Positions 1 to 9,454 of a DNA stretch of 64,000 nt are shown here, in pieces (within the stretch, counting starts at the first letter, position 1; the number at the start of each line of letters is the position of its first letter). Source of the DNA: Rahnella bonaserana (GTDB lineage: Bacteria; Pseudomonadota; Gammaproteobacteria; Enterobacterales; Enterobacteriaceae). The position numbers were made by a program, and so were the translations under genes. The stretch is from contig NZ_JAFMOW010000061.1 in NCBI RefSeq assembly GCF_019049675.1, forward strand, positions 149,803 to 213,802, given 5' to 3'. The notes below the pieces were generated by a model. The model saw only the letters and a list, made by a program, of their open reading frames with translations, was not told where the DNA came from and did not search any database.

Positions 1-981
1 CGCTTCGGTTTCATTGAGATCGTTAAGCGGCGTAGAGGTGCCGTGGGCATTGATATAATCCAGATCGCTGGCGGCAATACCGGCCTGCTCCAGCGCATGG
101 CGGATGGTTTGAACCCGCGCAATTTTGTCTCCGGCGGGTGCGGTAAAATCAAAGGCATCAGAGAAATTGCCGTAACCCAGAATCTCACCGAGAATGTTTG
201 CGCCGCGCGCCAGCGCCGATTCGCGTTCTTCCAGACACAGCACTGCCGCCCCTTCACTGAGCACAAAGCCGTTGCGGTGCAGGCTGAACGGGCAACAGGC
301 GCGGGTGATCTCTTCCTGTTCACTGGCCAGCGCGCCCAGCACGTCAATGTTCCATACCGCCGAATCCGAACGCAGTGATTCTCCCGCGCCCGCCAGCATC
401 ATGCTGGCCCGGCCGCTGCGGATCAGTTCGAACGCATCGCCGACCGCAATGGTTCCGGTCGCACAGGCCGCGACCGGCGTGTTCTGATAGCCGCGCAACC
501 CCCACAGCAAACTCACCGCCGCCGTGGCGGAATTTGGCATCGAGAAAAAACAGCCAAAAGGAGAGCCCATGCCGGTACGCAAATAGTCTTCGTAATGCAG
601 CTGAGTTTCATCCTGCCCCGCCCAGCCGGTGCCCATAATGACGCCGCAGTCGCGCAAGTCGTAAAACTGCTCCGGTTTGTCATCCCCAAACGCCATCTGC
701 ATGGCTTCCCGCGCAGACGCCAGCGTCAGCCGGGCATACCGCGGCAGGCGGCGGCGGATGGCAGCGGGCACGCCTTTGAGCGAAGGTTCATGATCAATCA
801 GCCCGTAAAAGCGCGATTTAATCCCGGCAGCTGACTTGTCGCAGTAACGGTAGCCGGGGGTGTAATCCATGATCGCCGCCCAGCTTTCGGCGGAGTTCAT
901 GCCCAGCGGGGTCACCGCACCGTAACCGGTGACAACCACCCGACGCGGCCTGTCTGCCGTCTGTAAAACATCCTTTTGCAT
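1..981 (-). CDS. FabF-like beta-ketoacyl synthase, C-terminus cut by window edge
   Basis: I read this frame directly from the minus strand: it opens at ATG 981 and stays open for 327 codons to base 1, so the protein is incomplete. It matches the thiolase-fold ketosynthases that condense acyl-ACP with malonyl-ACP. The N-terminus reads RRVVVTGYGAVTPLG, the nucleophile is Cys173 in AACATG, and the first active-site His is His313 in NAHGTSTP. The Lys/second-His region lies outside the window. The start is 3 nt after the stop of the outer-membrane factor gene, so it is the distal known gene of the peptide-export operon. Being next to an exporter rather than fab genes suggests acyl-chain synthesis for a secreted product, which is inference. 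The family call is solid and the substrate unknown. Confidence 0.88.
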   Translation of the reverse strand, partial: MQKDVLQTADRPRRVVVTGYGAVTPLGMNSAESWAAIMDYTPGYRYCDKSAAGIKSRFYGLIDHEPSLKGVPAAIRRRLPRYARLTLASAREAMQMAFGDDKPEQFYDLRDCGVIMGTGWAGQDETQLHYEDYLRTGMGSPFGCFFSMPNSATAAVSLLWGLRGYQNTPVAACATGTIAVGDAFELIRSGRASMMLAGAGESLRSDSAVWNIDVLGALASEQEEITRACCPFSLHRNGFVLSEGAAVLCLEERESALARGANILGEILGYGNFSDAFDFTAPAGDKIARVQTIRHALEQAGIAASDLDYINAHGTSTPLNDLNETEA

Positions 982-984
982 GCT

Positions 985-2379
985 TTATCCTTGTTGACTC
1001 AATGTGTTGTCTTCCCCGCCACCCAGCGCCAGCCAGAGTTTCATCGTGGAATACAGGTAGTTATATTGCGTGGTGACCAGCGTGTTCTCGCTGTCCAGCA
1101 AGGTGTTCTGTGCGTCGAGCAGCGTCTGGTACACCACGGCACCGTGCCGGTACTGGCTTTCCACCAGCGCCAGCCGCTGCCGGCTTAATGCCAGATCGTC
1201 CAGCTGCCGTTGCTTTTCCTGCTGATAGGTCAGGCGCTGCGACATGGCATTGTCGATATCCTGCAACGCGCTGTAGGACGCGCTGCGAAACTGCATCGCC
1301 GCGGTTTGCACATCCAGACCGGATTGCTCCACGGTCAGCCGTACTTTGTTCCATTCGATAAACGGTAAGTCGAGCGCAGAACCCAGCGTTCTGGCCGGAT
1401 TGCTGAACCATTGCTGAAACACAGCAGCCCCGGCATTCAGTGACGCATTCAACGTCAGCGACGGATAAAAACTCAGCCGCGCGACATCAGAACCCGCCAG
1501 CGCCGCACGCAGATTCAGCTCAGCTGACTGCACGTCCGGCCTTCTGGCGATCACGTCCAGCGGTAAACGCTGCGCCACCGGCACGCTCTGATGAATATCC
1601 AGCGACTGACGCTCTGCAGGGTATTGTCCCGGCGGACGGCTGAGTAAAATCGCCAGTGCATTACGGTTTTCATCGCGCTGTTGAAACAAATCGCGCAGGT
1701 TGTTTTCGCGGCTCAGCACTGTTTGCTGTGCCTGTAAATAATCCAGCTGACCGAGATCACCGGCTTTCCAGCGCGAGGTCACCATCACCAGCGTTTCACG
1801 GGCAATCGCCAGGCTTTGCTGCAAATTACTGATCTGCTGATTCAGGCTGGCAATCTGCCAGTAAAGCTGCGAGGTAGTGCCGATAAGCGTCAGCGCGGTA
1901 GCCTGCAAATCCTGCTGCGAGGCTTTTGCCAGCCAGTCTGACTGCTCACGGGTACGGGCCAGTTTCCCCCACAGATCCAGCTCATAAGAGGCCGACAGCG
2001 CACTGGCGTAGCTTTCCACCGGCGTGGTTTGGCGGCGCATATTTTTGGTGTTACTGGCTGATGAGTTGGCAGAAAAATCAGGGGTCAGATTCAGATCTGA
2101 GATCCCCGCCGTCAGCAGCGCCTGCCGCAGTTTTATCCCTGCCAGTGCCAGATCGTTATTGCTTTGCAGCGCGGAAACGATCAGCCGTGACAGCTGCGGG
2201 TCATCAAAGTTATCCCACCAGTGCGGGGAAAATTTCGCCACGCCTTCGCCGGTATCCTGCACACGCCAGGTTTGCGGCACTGACAGCAGCGGCCGCTGGT
2301 ATTCGCTTTTCAGCGCCTGACCACAGCCGGTCAGCAGTAGCGTCATCGCGGCCATTGAGAGTAAATTCAGTTTGTTCAT
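985..2379 (-). CDS. TolC/NodT-family outer-membrane efflux lipoprotein
   Basis: A 464-residue outer-membrane factor of an export system. The N-terminus is a lipoprotein signal with lipobox LLTGC (Cys19), as in the NodT/CusC branch rather than TolC itself. The rest has the paired repeats typical of trimeric outer-membrane factors, including the YELDLWGK-type and RPDVQSAEL motifs of the family. The ATG overlaps the macB stop (ATGA), which fixes the start; an upstream extension of the frame is only macB read in another frame. It is probably the dedicated exit channel for MacAB, and perhaps for the C39 exporter, encoded in the same operon. Confidence 0.9.
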   Translation of the reverse strand: MNKLNLLSMAAMTLLLTGCGQALKSEYQRPLLSVPQTWRVQDTGEGVAKFSPHWWDNFDDPQLSRLIVSALQSNNDLALAGIKLRQALLTAGISDLNLTPDFSANSSASNTKNMRRQTTPVESYASALSASYELDLWGKLARTREQSDWLAKASQQDLQATALTLIGTTSQLYWQIASLNQQISNLQQSLAIARETLVMVTSRWKAGDLGQLDYLQAQQTVLSRENNLRDLFQQRDENRNALAILLSRPPGQYPAERQSLDIHQSVPVAQRLPLDVIARRPDVQSAELNLRAALAGSDVARLSFYPSLTLNASLNAGAAVFQQWFSNPARTLGSALDLPFIEWNKVRLTVEQSGLDVQTAAMQFRSASYSALQDIDNAMSQRLTYQQEKQRQLDDLALSRQRLALVESQYRHGAVVYQTLLDAQNTLLDSENTLVTTQYNYLYSTMKLWLALGGGEDNTLSQQG

Positions 2380-4319
2380 TCGCGTGCCAGCGCCTCTGTC
2401 GGATGCAAACGCGCGGCGTTGCGGGCCGGGAAAAAGCCGAAGCCGAGCCCGATAAGCGCCGAGAAACCGCAGGCTAAAAGGATCGGCGGCCAGGTGAAAA
2501 TCATGGTGAATTCCTGCGTAACCTGAGAAAAAATCAGCCCCGCCACGCCGGATCCGACAATGCCGATCAAGCCTCCGAGGGTACAAATCACCACCGCCTC
2601 AATCAGGAACTGACGCATGATGTCCGCCGGACGTGCGCCGACCGACAGACGAATGCCGATCTCGTGCGTCCTTTCCGTCACCGACACCAGCATGATGTTC
2701 ATCACGCCCACACCGCCCACCAGCAGGGAAATGCCGGCGATAGCGGTGATCAGCAACGTCATGGATTCCGACGTTTTGCGGATGGTTTTCGTCAGCTGGT
2801 CATTGGTCATGGTGAAGAAGTCGCGTTTGCCATGCGACGCATCCAGCAGTTGTTCGACGTTGCGCTGGGCGACATCCGTCGGATAGCCGTCGGCAATGCG
2901 CAGGGTGATGGATTGCAGCGGCGTATCCCCCGACATGCGCTCCAGCAAAGAGGTGTAAGGGATCCACGCGCCGAGCTGCTCGCCGATATACTTCGGCCCT
3001 TTTTTATCCGCCACGCCGATCACCCGGTAAGGCACGCCGGAAAGCTGAATAATTTCTCCCAGCGGATCCTGTCCGGGAAACAAGGTACTGCGCACATTCG
3101 GGTCGATGATCACCACCGGTTCCCGGTCGTCGAGATCGCGGGGCGTAAAGCGGTTACCGGCGATAAAGTTCAGCCCCTGCACGCGAAAGAAGCCGTTACT
3201 GACGCCCGACAGCGACACCAGCACCTGTTTGCCGCCGCGGATCGCCATCACGGTTTTGCTCACCACCGGCGACAGGCTGTCGATGTAAGGCTGTCTGCCG
3301 AGCAAATCCACATCTTCCAGCGTCAGGGAACGTTCGAAATCTGGCCGTGGTTTATCCCAGCCCAGGCCGGGCTGAATTTCGATGGTGCTAGTACCAAGCT
3401 GGCTTATCTGGCTGAGGATGCTCTGCCGTGCGCCCTCGCCTACCGCCATCGAGGACACCACAGAAGAGATGCCGATAATGATGCCGAGCATAGAAAGAAA
3501 AGCGCGGATCCGGTGCCCGAGCAGGGAACGCCACGCCATGCGCACCGCTTCTTTCAGGCTTTGCCAGAGCGGCGTGCGTCCTGTGGCGGCAATAGCTGGT
3601 AAGCCCTGAGATTTACCCTGTTTCATCACCGGATTGATGCGGTCCGCGACAATCTCGCCGTCGTGAATTTCGACGATGCGCTGGCACTGTTCGGCAATGC
3701 TGCGGTCGTGGGTGACGATAATCAGCGTATGTCCGGCCTGATGCAGTCCATGCAAAATCGCCATCAGTTCCTGACCGCTGGTGCTGTCGAGCGCGCCGGT
3801 CGGCTCATCGGCCAGGATCACCGGCGCACCGTTCATCAGCGCGCGCGCAATACTGACGCGTTGCTGCTGGCCGCCGGAAAGTTGCGCAGGCCGGTAATGC
3901 ATGCGGTTGCCAAGGCCTAACCGGGTGAGCAGATGTTCCGCCCGCGCCTGACGTTCTGCCGCCGGCATGTCGGTATACAGCGCCGGAATGGTGACGTTTT
4001 CAATGGCCGTGAGATACGGCATCAGGTGATAGCGCTGAAAAATAAAACCCAGATACTGGCTGCGCAATTGCGCCAGCTGTTCGCTGGTCGCCACATGCGC
4101 AGGCACATCCATAATGCGCATTTCGCCTTCCGACGGTTTATCCAGACAACCGAGAATATTCATCAGCGTCGATTTACCCGAACCGGACGCGCCGATAATC
4201 GCCAGCATTTCACCGGCATTCACGCGCAGGGAAATATCGCGGAGCACCGTGACGGCAGCATTACCCTCACCAAAACGGCGGGAGATATGCGAAAGTTCAA
4301 TGACCGGAGAATTAGCCAT
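2376..4319 (-). CDS. macB: MacB-type ABC exporter, ATPase-permease fusion
   Basis: A 647-residue protein, the size of E. coli MacB. Residues 1-230 form the nucleotide-binding domain with Walker [10 protein letters not shown], signature LSGGQQQR and Walker [13 protein letters not shown] first membrane helix, a large periplasmic domain and three C-terminal helices follow. MacB proteins take substrates from the periplasm and drive them through MacA and an outer-membrane factor, including the folded Cys-rich enterotoxin STII in E. coli. I chose ATG 4319, which overlaps the macA stop by 8 nt; an in-frame ATG six codons upstream at 4337 is possible. In this operon it likely exports the oxidised peptide. 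Confidence 0.93.
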   Translation of the reverse strand: MANSPVIELSHISRRFGEGNAAVTVLRDISLRVNAGEMLAIIGASGSGKSTLMNILGCLDKPSEGEMRIMDVPAHVATSEQLAQLRSQYLGFIFQRYHLMPYLTAIENVTIPALYTDMPAAERQARAEHLLTRLGLGNRMHYRPAQLSGGQQQRVSIARALMNGAPVILADEPTGALDSTSGQELMAILHGLHQAGHTLIIVTHDRSIAEQCQRIVEIHDGEIVADRINPVMKQGKSQGLPAIAATGRTPLWQSLKEAVRMAWRSLLGHRIRAFLSMLGIIIGISSVVSSMAVGEGARQSILSQISQLGTSTIEIQPGLGWDKPRPDFERSLTLEDVDLLGRQPYIDSLSPVVSKTVMAIRGGKQVLVSLSGVSNGFFRVQGLNFIAGNRFTPRDLDDREPVVIIDPNVRSTLFPGQDPLGEIIQLSGVPYRVIGVADKKGPKYIGEQLGAWIPYTSLLERMSGDTPLQSITLRIADGYPTDVAQRNVEQLLDASHGKRDFFTMTNDQLTKTIRKTSESMTLLITAIAGISLLVGGVGVMNIMLVSVTERTHEIGIRLSVGARPADIMRQFLIEAVVICTLGGLIGIVGSGVAGLIFSQVTQEFTMIFTWPPILLACGFSALIGLGFGFFPARNAARLHPTEALARE

Positions 4320-5493
4320 TTGCCGTCCCTGCCTCATTTTGCATAATCACCACGCGCTCACCCTCGCGCAGCCCGTCTTTCACTTCGACAAACTGACGGT
4401 CATTGATGCCCGCACGGATCACCCGTTGTTCGGTCTTGTCACCGTTCACTACCTGCACCTGATAACGGTCATCGCCCAGTGGCTGCCCCAGCGCCATCAC
4501 CGGCAGACGCAGCACATTTTTAGCCTGCTCTGTGACGATAAATACCTGCGCGGTCATTGAAGTGCGCAGCAGATGATCAGGGTTCGGCACGCTGAACACG
4601 CCGTTGTAATAGACGGCAGAAGGTTGCTGAGTCTGGCTGCTGGCGCTTTCATCCTGTAAGGCGTCATTTGGCGCATCCTGTAACGTGCCCATCACGCTCT
4701 GATAGCGATGTTTGGGATCGGCGACCACGTAAAACCACAGCGGCTGACCGGGATGCACTTTCAGGATGTCGGTTTCTGAGATGCGGGTTTGCACCGTCAT
4801 GGTATCGACGTTAGCCAGCACCAGAATGGTCGGCGCGGTCTGCGAGGACACCACGGTTTGCCCTTCTTTGGTGACGATGCCGAGCACCTGCCCGTCCACC
4901 GGTGCCAGGATCCGCGTATAGCCCAGATTGGCTTTCGCGGTTTCCAGCGCCATCTGCGCCTGCACAATCTGCGCTTCGTTGACTTTGATCTGCGCTTTCT
5001 GGGTATCGACTTTGGCCTGCGCCTGTTCGAGGTTACTTTTGGTGCCAGAACCGTCGCGATCCAGCTGTAACTGACGTTTCAGCTCCAGCTGATATTGCGT
5101 AAGCGTAAACAGCGACGCCTGTTTTTGCGCCACGGCACTGTCGAGTTCCGCTTCGGATTTACGCAGTTCGCTTTGCTGCAACGTCGGATCAATTTCCGCC
5201 AGCAACTGGCCTTTGGTGACCCGGTCGCCCGCACGGACATACAGTTTCTTTAACTGCCCGTTGACCTGAGCACCTACATTCACCTGCACAGAAGGTTTGA
5301 GGATGCCGGTCGCCAGTACGGTTTTTTCGATATCCCCGCGCCCTATGGCCTGCGAAACCAGCGGCGCAGTGGTGCCGGACATCATGCTGTGCACGCCGTA
5401 CGCAGCAGCGACCAGCAGGATCAACACCACGAGGATCAGCGTATAAAATGCCCTGCGGCGTCCCGCGGCGATTTGTCTGAATGAGAAACTCAC
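4312..5493 (-). CDS. macA: MacA-like periplasmic adaptor (membrane fusion protein)
   Basis: A 393-residue HlyD/MacA-family adaptor. A single N-terminal helix lies at about residues 16-37, followed by a lipoyl half-motif (VNVGAQVNGQ), a long coiled coil at about residues 105-190 rich in Glu, Gln, Lys and Ala, the second lipoyl half (ILAPVDGQVLG) and beta-barrel domains. It bridges MacB to the outer-membrane channel. The ATG overlaps the stop of the C39 ABC gene (ATGA) and its own stop overlaps macB, so translation is probably coupled. It is somewhat longer than E. coli MacA, with an insertion around residues 260-290. Confidence 0.92.
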   Translation of the reverse strand: MSFSFRQIAAGRRRAFYTLILVVLILLVAAAYGVHSMMSGTTAPLVSQAIGRGDIEKTVLATGILKPSVQVNVGAQVNGQLKKLYVRAGDRVTKGQLLAEIDPTLQQSELRKSEAELDSAVAQKQASLFTLTQYQLELKRQLQLDRDGSGTKSNLEQAQAKVDTQKAQIKVNEAQIVQAQMALETAKANLGYTRILAPVDGQVLGIVTKEGQTVVSSQTAPTILVLANVDTMTVQTRISETDILKVHPGQPLWFYVVADPKHRYQSVMGTLQDAPNDALQDESASSQTQQPSAVYYNGVFSVPNPDHLLRTSMTAQVFIVTEQAKNVLRLPVMALGQPLGDDRYQVQVVNGDKTEQRVIRAGINDRQFVEVKDGLREGERVVIMQNEAGTANG

Positions 5494-7628
5494 GCCGGTT
5501 CTCCTTGCGCGGTGAGAGCGGAAATCACGGCGTCACTCTGTGCAGCGATGCAGCCATTTCTCATCACACAGATTCGGTCAAACAAGGCCAGCGCCGTTTC
5601 ACTGTGCGTGACGGTGATCAGGGTTTTTGCGTATTCCCGGCAATGGCTGATCAGGGTTTGCATCACCTGCTGCGCCGTTTCTTCATCGAGATTGGCCGTC
5701 GGCTCGTCGAGTACCATCACCGGACAATCGCTGTACATCGCACGTGCCAGCATCAGGCGCTGACGCTGGCCCAGCGACAATGCGGGATGGCTTTCACGGA
5801 TCAGCGCATTTTGTTTGCCTGGCAGTCGGTCGATGACGTCAGTCAGGTTCAAGCCGCGCAATGACTTATCAATACGCCGCTGTTTTTGCGCGTCGTGTTC
5901 ACGATCAAAGAGCGTGATGTTTTGCAGAACACTGGTATTGAACAGAATGTCTTCCTGACTTTGCAGGAAGAACAGCTTCTGCGCCTGACGGCTGCTGACC
6001 GGCTGTCCGTCGGCAAGGATTTCACCGCCCTGAGGTTCGATAAGCCCGGTAATGACTTTCAGCAGCGTACTTTTCCCGGCGCCCGACTCGCCGACAATCG
6101 CCAGCATTTCGCCATGACGCACAGTCACAGACACGTGATCCAGCACCGGCTTACCCGGATCGTAAGCAAACTGCAGTTCCCGGTAACTGAGCTCTTGGCT
6201 GAAGCGGACAGGCGGCAGTAAGTCGCCAGTGGCCTCTTCCCTGACCTGCGGGAACAGATCGGCTGCGCGGGTATCAATCACGTGCAGCTGATTCTTTTGC
6301 AGCACGGAGAAGAAAATCTGCGTGATGTAGGCGGTGAAAATCTGGCGCACAAAGCTGTAGGCAAAGAATTCGCCCAGTGAAATCCGGTTATCTTTCAGCA
6401 GCGGCAGCGCCAGCAGCATGAAGAAGACCATTTCGAGGCTGCCAATCAGCTGATACAGGCTGCTTTTCACCTGCTCGTACACTTTCTGTTTCTGACGGCA
6501 GTCAAACAGTGAAAGCGCATAGGCGGCGAATGCCGTCTGGCGCTGACTGTTCAGTCCGGCAGATTTGAGCGTGGCAAACCCCTGAATAGTTTCCAGCAGG
6601 AAGTCGCTTTGTTCTGCACTCTTTACCTGAACCTGCTGGGTGTAATAGCGGTCACGGAAAATCGCCCAGACGCTGACCAGCCCCATCAGCGTGACGCCGA
6701 TGGCGGAAATGCCAGCCAGCAGCGGGCTGATATAGCACATCACCGCCAGCGCAATCACACCGACCACCCAGTCCACACGCAGGCCGTTATCCAGCTCGAT
6801 TTTTTGCGCCGCCGCCATTTGCCAGTTAGAGAAACGGCTGTAGATTTCACCGGGACTGCGCTTTTCAAAAAAAGACAGGGTGTTGGTCAGCAGACGGGCA
6901 AAGCCGCTGACGCTCTGCATCACCACAAAACGTTTAATAAACCGCTCAGTCACGCTGCGCACAATAAACGCCAGCAGTGTCGAGACGACAAAGGCCAGCA
7001 GATAATAGAAATACGGAAATTCAGTTTTGCCGCCGGAGGAGAAAACGTTGTTAATTGCCGAACTGACCATTACCGGCATGATGAATAAGGTCAGTGAAAC
7101 CAGAAATGCCAGTAACATCAGCCGGTAGATGCCGGGGATTGCCGCCGTCTGTTTCAGGCTCATGCATTCCAGCGCACGGAAACGACGCGTGCGCGGTTGT
7201 TTTTCTGCCGGTTGCGCAGTGCGCGGCGCCTCCTTATCAAGCACTACCGCGTAACCGCTGATTTCAGATCTGAGCGCGGCAATGGGCAGAAGCTGTTCAC
7301 CAATCGCCGGATTCATCACGCAGACATAGCTGCCCTGACGATAGGCCAGCAGAACATAGTGACTGGCACCGTAGTGCAAAATGGCCGGTAAAGGCAATTC
7401 GGCCAGTTCATCGAAGTCAAACGCCACCGGATACGACGGGATCGCCAGCTCAGATAAGATGTCGCAAAGGGTGGACAGCGCGGTGCCGTGGGACGATGTC
7501 GGGAAACGTTCGCGCAGTGTTTCCAGCGGGGCGCTGATGCCCTGAGTCTCCGCCAGCATAGAAATACAGGCCAGCGCGCATTCGTTCGTTTCTGCCTGAT
7601 AAACCAGCTTAGGAATAATATTATCCAT
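5490..7628 (-). CDS. C39 peptidase-containing ABC exporter (bacteriocin/double-glycine type)
   Basis: A 712-residue peptidase-transporter fusion that would remove a double-glycine leader while exporting the peptide. The N-terminal C39 domain has Cys17 (ECALAC) and His90 (SHYVLL). The position 16 residues after the His, normally Asp, is Asn106 in MNPAIG. A six-helix membrane domain follows at about residues 170-440. The NBD has Walker A GESGAGKST, a variant signature LSLGQRQR, Walker B VMVLDEPTANLD and the H-loop THSE. I chose ATG 7628, which has an AAGG ribosome site 8 nt upstream and starts just before the peptidase fold. An ATG at 7694 overlapping the upstream stop (ATGA) would add 22 residues. 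It is the natural partner of the precursor at 9452-9643. Confidence 0.92.
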   Translation of the reverse strand: MDNIIPKLVYQAETNECALACISMLAETQGISAPLETLRERFPTSSHGTALSTLCDILSELAIPSYPVAFDFDELAELPLPAILHYGASHYVLLAYRQGSYVCVMNPAIGEQLLPIAALRSEISGYAVVLDKEAPRTAQPAEKQPRTRRFRALECMSLKQTAAIPGIYRLMLLAFLVSLTLFIMPVMVSSAINNVFSSGGKTEFPYFYYLLAFVVSTLLAFIVRSVTERFIKRFVVMQSVSGFARLLTNTLSFFEKRSPGEIYSRFSNWQMAAAQKIELDNGLRVDWVVGVIALAVMCYISPLLAGISAIGVTLMGLVSVWAIFRDRYYTQQVQVKSAEQSDFLLETIQGFATLKSAGLNSQRQTAFAAYALSLFDCRQKQKVYEQVKSSLYQLIGSLEMVFFMLLALPLLKDNRISLGEFFAYSFVRQIFTAYITQIFFSVLQKNQLHVIDTRAADLFPQVREEATGDLLPPVRFSQELSYRELQFAYDPGKPVLDHVSVTVRHGEMLAIVGESGAGKSTLLKVITGLIEPQGGEILADGQPVSSRQAQKLFFLQSQEDILFNTSVLQNITLFDREHDAQKQRRIDKSLRGLNLTDVIDRLPGKQNALIRESHPALSLGQRQRLMLARAMYSDCPVMVLDEPTANLDEETAQQVMQTLISHCREYAKTLITVTHSETALALFDRICVMRNGCIAAQSDAVISALTAQGEPA

Positions 7629-7690
7629 AATCGATACCTTAAAACGCCCTGTTCTTTTCAGTAATATCGCGGCGCTGTTGCGGATGGATT

Positions 7691-8638
7691 TCATTCATTA
7701 ATAAAAAATAACGAATGCGAATGCCACAGCATCCAGTCGGTTGAATGTTCACGAATACTTTGTTCAATAATGCGCGGCATTTTTTCTTTTAATTCTTTTG
7801 CACTGACCGGGTCATGGATAACGATATTCAATCCCCTGTCATAATAAAGATGATAAAAAATCACCTTCGCAGACATCATTCTGGCCAGCCGGATAATCCC
7901 GCTATGTAAACTGGCGGGGCGACCAAATATCCGGCAGGGTAATTTTTCAGCTTTATCTTTACTGGCAAACTGCGTGAAATCAGGCGTGATATCCGGGAAT
8001 AAAATAATATTCCGCTGATTATCGGCGGCCTCCATGACTGACGTCATCAGATTTCCGGCAATGTTTTTATTATCTTCATGTATCGAGCAATAGGTCAGAT
8101 CGACGCCGCCCAGTTGCCGCTCCGCGGCGGAATGCGCATCCGCGCTGCGTGAAGTAATGACTGTCGCCTTACCCGGAAAAGCAGCGGCTCCGGCCATGGT
8201 ACTCAGCACGTCCGACACCATGTGTAATGGCGCGAGGATCACCGGCTGACCGGCACGTTGCAGCGGCTCGACAACTGCATTGAGCCTGGCCGAACAGTCT
8301 GCCAGCTCCCGCAATGCCCGGCGGTTCTGCCCGTAGGTCACCGCCTGAATCAGCAGCTGTCGCCGCCGGGTCTGCCAGACATAATCAAATTTCTTATTAT
8401 CATTAATCAGACACTGACGGTTAGATTCTGCGACCGCCGCCCGCAATTTCACATCACGGCCTGTCAGCCCTAAAAAGCAACTAACGCGGGATAAAGCAAA
8501 AATAACGCGATAATGTATATGCCGGAATAATAAACAATGCGCCCTGTAGCCAGTAAGCCGGAGTTTATACAAAAACCACTGACATCTGACGGTGAGGTTT
8601 TTCCAAAACAGCGCGCACCACAGGGCCACGAATTTCAT
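7691..8638 (-). CDS. LpxL/HtrB-like acyltransferase-type protein, divergent
   Basis: A 315-residue protein with a weak but visible resemblance to the lauroyl/myristoyl acyltransferases of lipid A synthesis: an N-terminal hydrophobic stretch at about residues 25-58, then ILAPLH and MVSD (His139, Asp143), and a later LFPD segment. The His-to-Asp spacing is three residues, not the usual four, so catalysis is uncertain. It overlaps the DsbA-like gene at the start (TAATG) and the ABC exporter region at the end. In this context it could transfer an acyl chain to the peptide or a carrier, or be a self-protection or envelope function. The family call is moderate and the role is inference. Confidence 0.6.
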   Translation of the reverse strand: MKFVALWCALFWKNLTVRCQWFLYKLRLTGYRAHCLLFRHIHYRVIFALSRVSCFLGLTGRDVKLRAAVAESNRQCLINDNKKFDYVWQTRRRQLLIQAVTYGQNRRALRELADCSARLNAVVEPLQRAGQPVILAPLHMVSDVLSTMAGAAAFPGKATVITSRSADAHSAAERQLGGVDLTYCSIHEDNKNIAGNLMTSVMEAADNQRNIILFPDITPDFTQFASKDKAEKLPCRIFGRPASLHSGIIRLARMMSAKVIFYHLYYDRGLNIVIHDPVSAKELKEKMPRIIEQSIREHSTDWMLWHSHSLFFINE

Positions 8639-9312
8639 TATTTCTCCGGCGCCTGATCATTCTTTAAAATAGAGAGTAATTTGTCAGAGAATGACGTGAA
8701 ATCACGGTCCTGGATCGCCACCCACTTTTTGGACACAATAAAAGTCGGGGTTGCATTGATGTCGTAATACTGTGTCACGCGCGTCATATAATCCAGCAGG
8801 TTTTTGACTTCTGCGGACTGGCTGACTTTATGGTATTCATCGACATTTATCTTATTCTCTGCCAGCCACTCATCACGTTTTGCCGGGTCGCCAAGATCGA
8901 TGTGATTTTTCATCACCGCGTCATAGGCGCTTTCACGGTGGGCTTCTTCAATTCCCATCACCTGCAAGGTGGCAAATACCGGTGCAAAGCGCGCCAGTCC
9001 GCCCTGATTATCCAGGCTAAAGTGCAGGCGAACCAGTTTCTTACCCGCTGGCATACGTTTTTCCAGCGCCTCGACATTCTTTTCGTTTAATGCACAGTAA
9101 TGACAACCGTATGAGAAGATTTCAATAATATCTTCCCCGTCAGCAATCGGACTTTTAGCTAATTTATCCGCGGACAGTGACGTCAGAACCTGTTGTCCTT
9201 CATCGCTGGATTGATTGCGAACCAGGTAATGGATCCAGGCGGTAGTAATCAGTGCTGAAATAACCGCGACAAAAACGGTATACGCCAGAATGGGCAGAAT
9301 TCTTTTTTTCAT
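8638..9312 (-). CDS. Membrane-anchored DsbA-like thiol oxidoreductase
   Basis: A 224-residue protein with an N-terminal signal anchor (about residues 5-30) and a thioredoxin-fold domain facing the periplasm. The active site is Cys70-His-Tyr-Cys73 and the cis-proline loop is ATPTF (Pro189), both as expected for DsbA-type enzymes that make disulfides. It is the first gene after the precursor, whose core has four cysteines, so it very probably oxidises that peptide after export. The start ATG follows a purine-rich stretch, and the stop overlaps the next start. It is unlikely to be the housekeeping DsbA because of its location and anchor. Confidence 0.87.
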   Translation of the reverse strand: MKKRILPILAYTVFVAVISALITTAWIHYLVRNQSSDEGQQVLTSLSADKLAKSPIADGEDIIEIFSYGCHYCALNEKNVEALEKRMPAGKKLVRLHFSLDNQGGLARFAPVFATLQVMGIEEAHRESAYDAVMKNHIDLGDPAKRDEWLAENKINVDEYHKVSQSAEVKNLLDYMTRVTQYYDINATPTFIVSKKWVAIQDRDFTSFSDKLLSILKNDQAPEK

Positions 9313-9370
9313 GGGGGGCTTTTCATCCTGAAAATAATAATACGCGACGCTCAGCGGGGAAGTATCAGGC

Positions 9371-9397
9371 GGGCGTTGTACAAGTAATACAACGCCC
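9371..9397 (-). terminator. Stem-loop between precursor gene and export operon
   Basis: A perfect 10-bp inverted repeat (GGGCGTTGTA / TACAACGCCC) with a 7-nt loop lies 55 nt after the precursor stop. No T-tract follows on the minus strand, so it is more likely a partial terminator or an RNA-processing/stabilising hairpin that keeps precursor mRNA more abundant than exporter mRNA. That function is inferred. Confidence 0.5.
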
Positions 9398-9434
9398 TGT
9401 CAGATAAACAGTAAATCTACTTAATCTGATTTAA

Positions 9435-9454
9435 TAAGAAACGAATGTTTCTTA
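9435..9454 (-). other. Small stem-loop over the precursor stop codon
   Basis: TAAGAAAC and GTTTCTTA form an 8-bp perfect dyad with a 4-nt loop, and one arm contains the precursor stop codon. With the stronger hairpin at 9371-9397 it could protect the 3' end of the short precursor transcript. The structure is read from sequence; the role is a guess. Confidence 0.4.
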
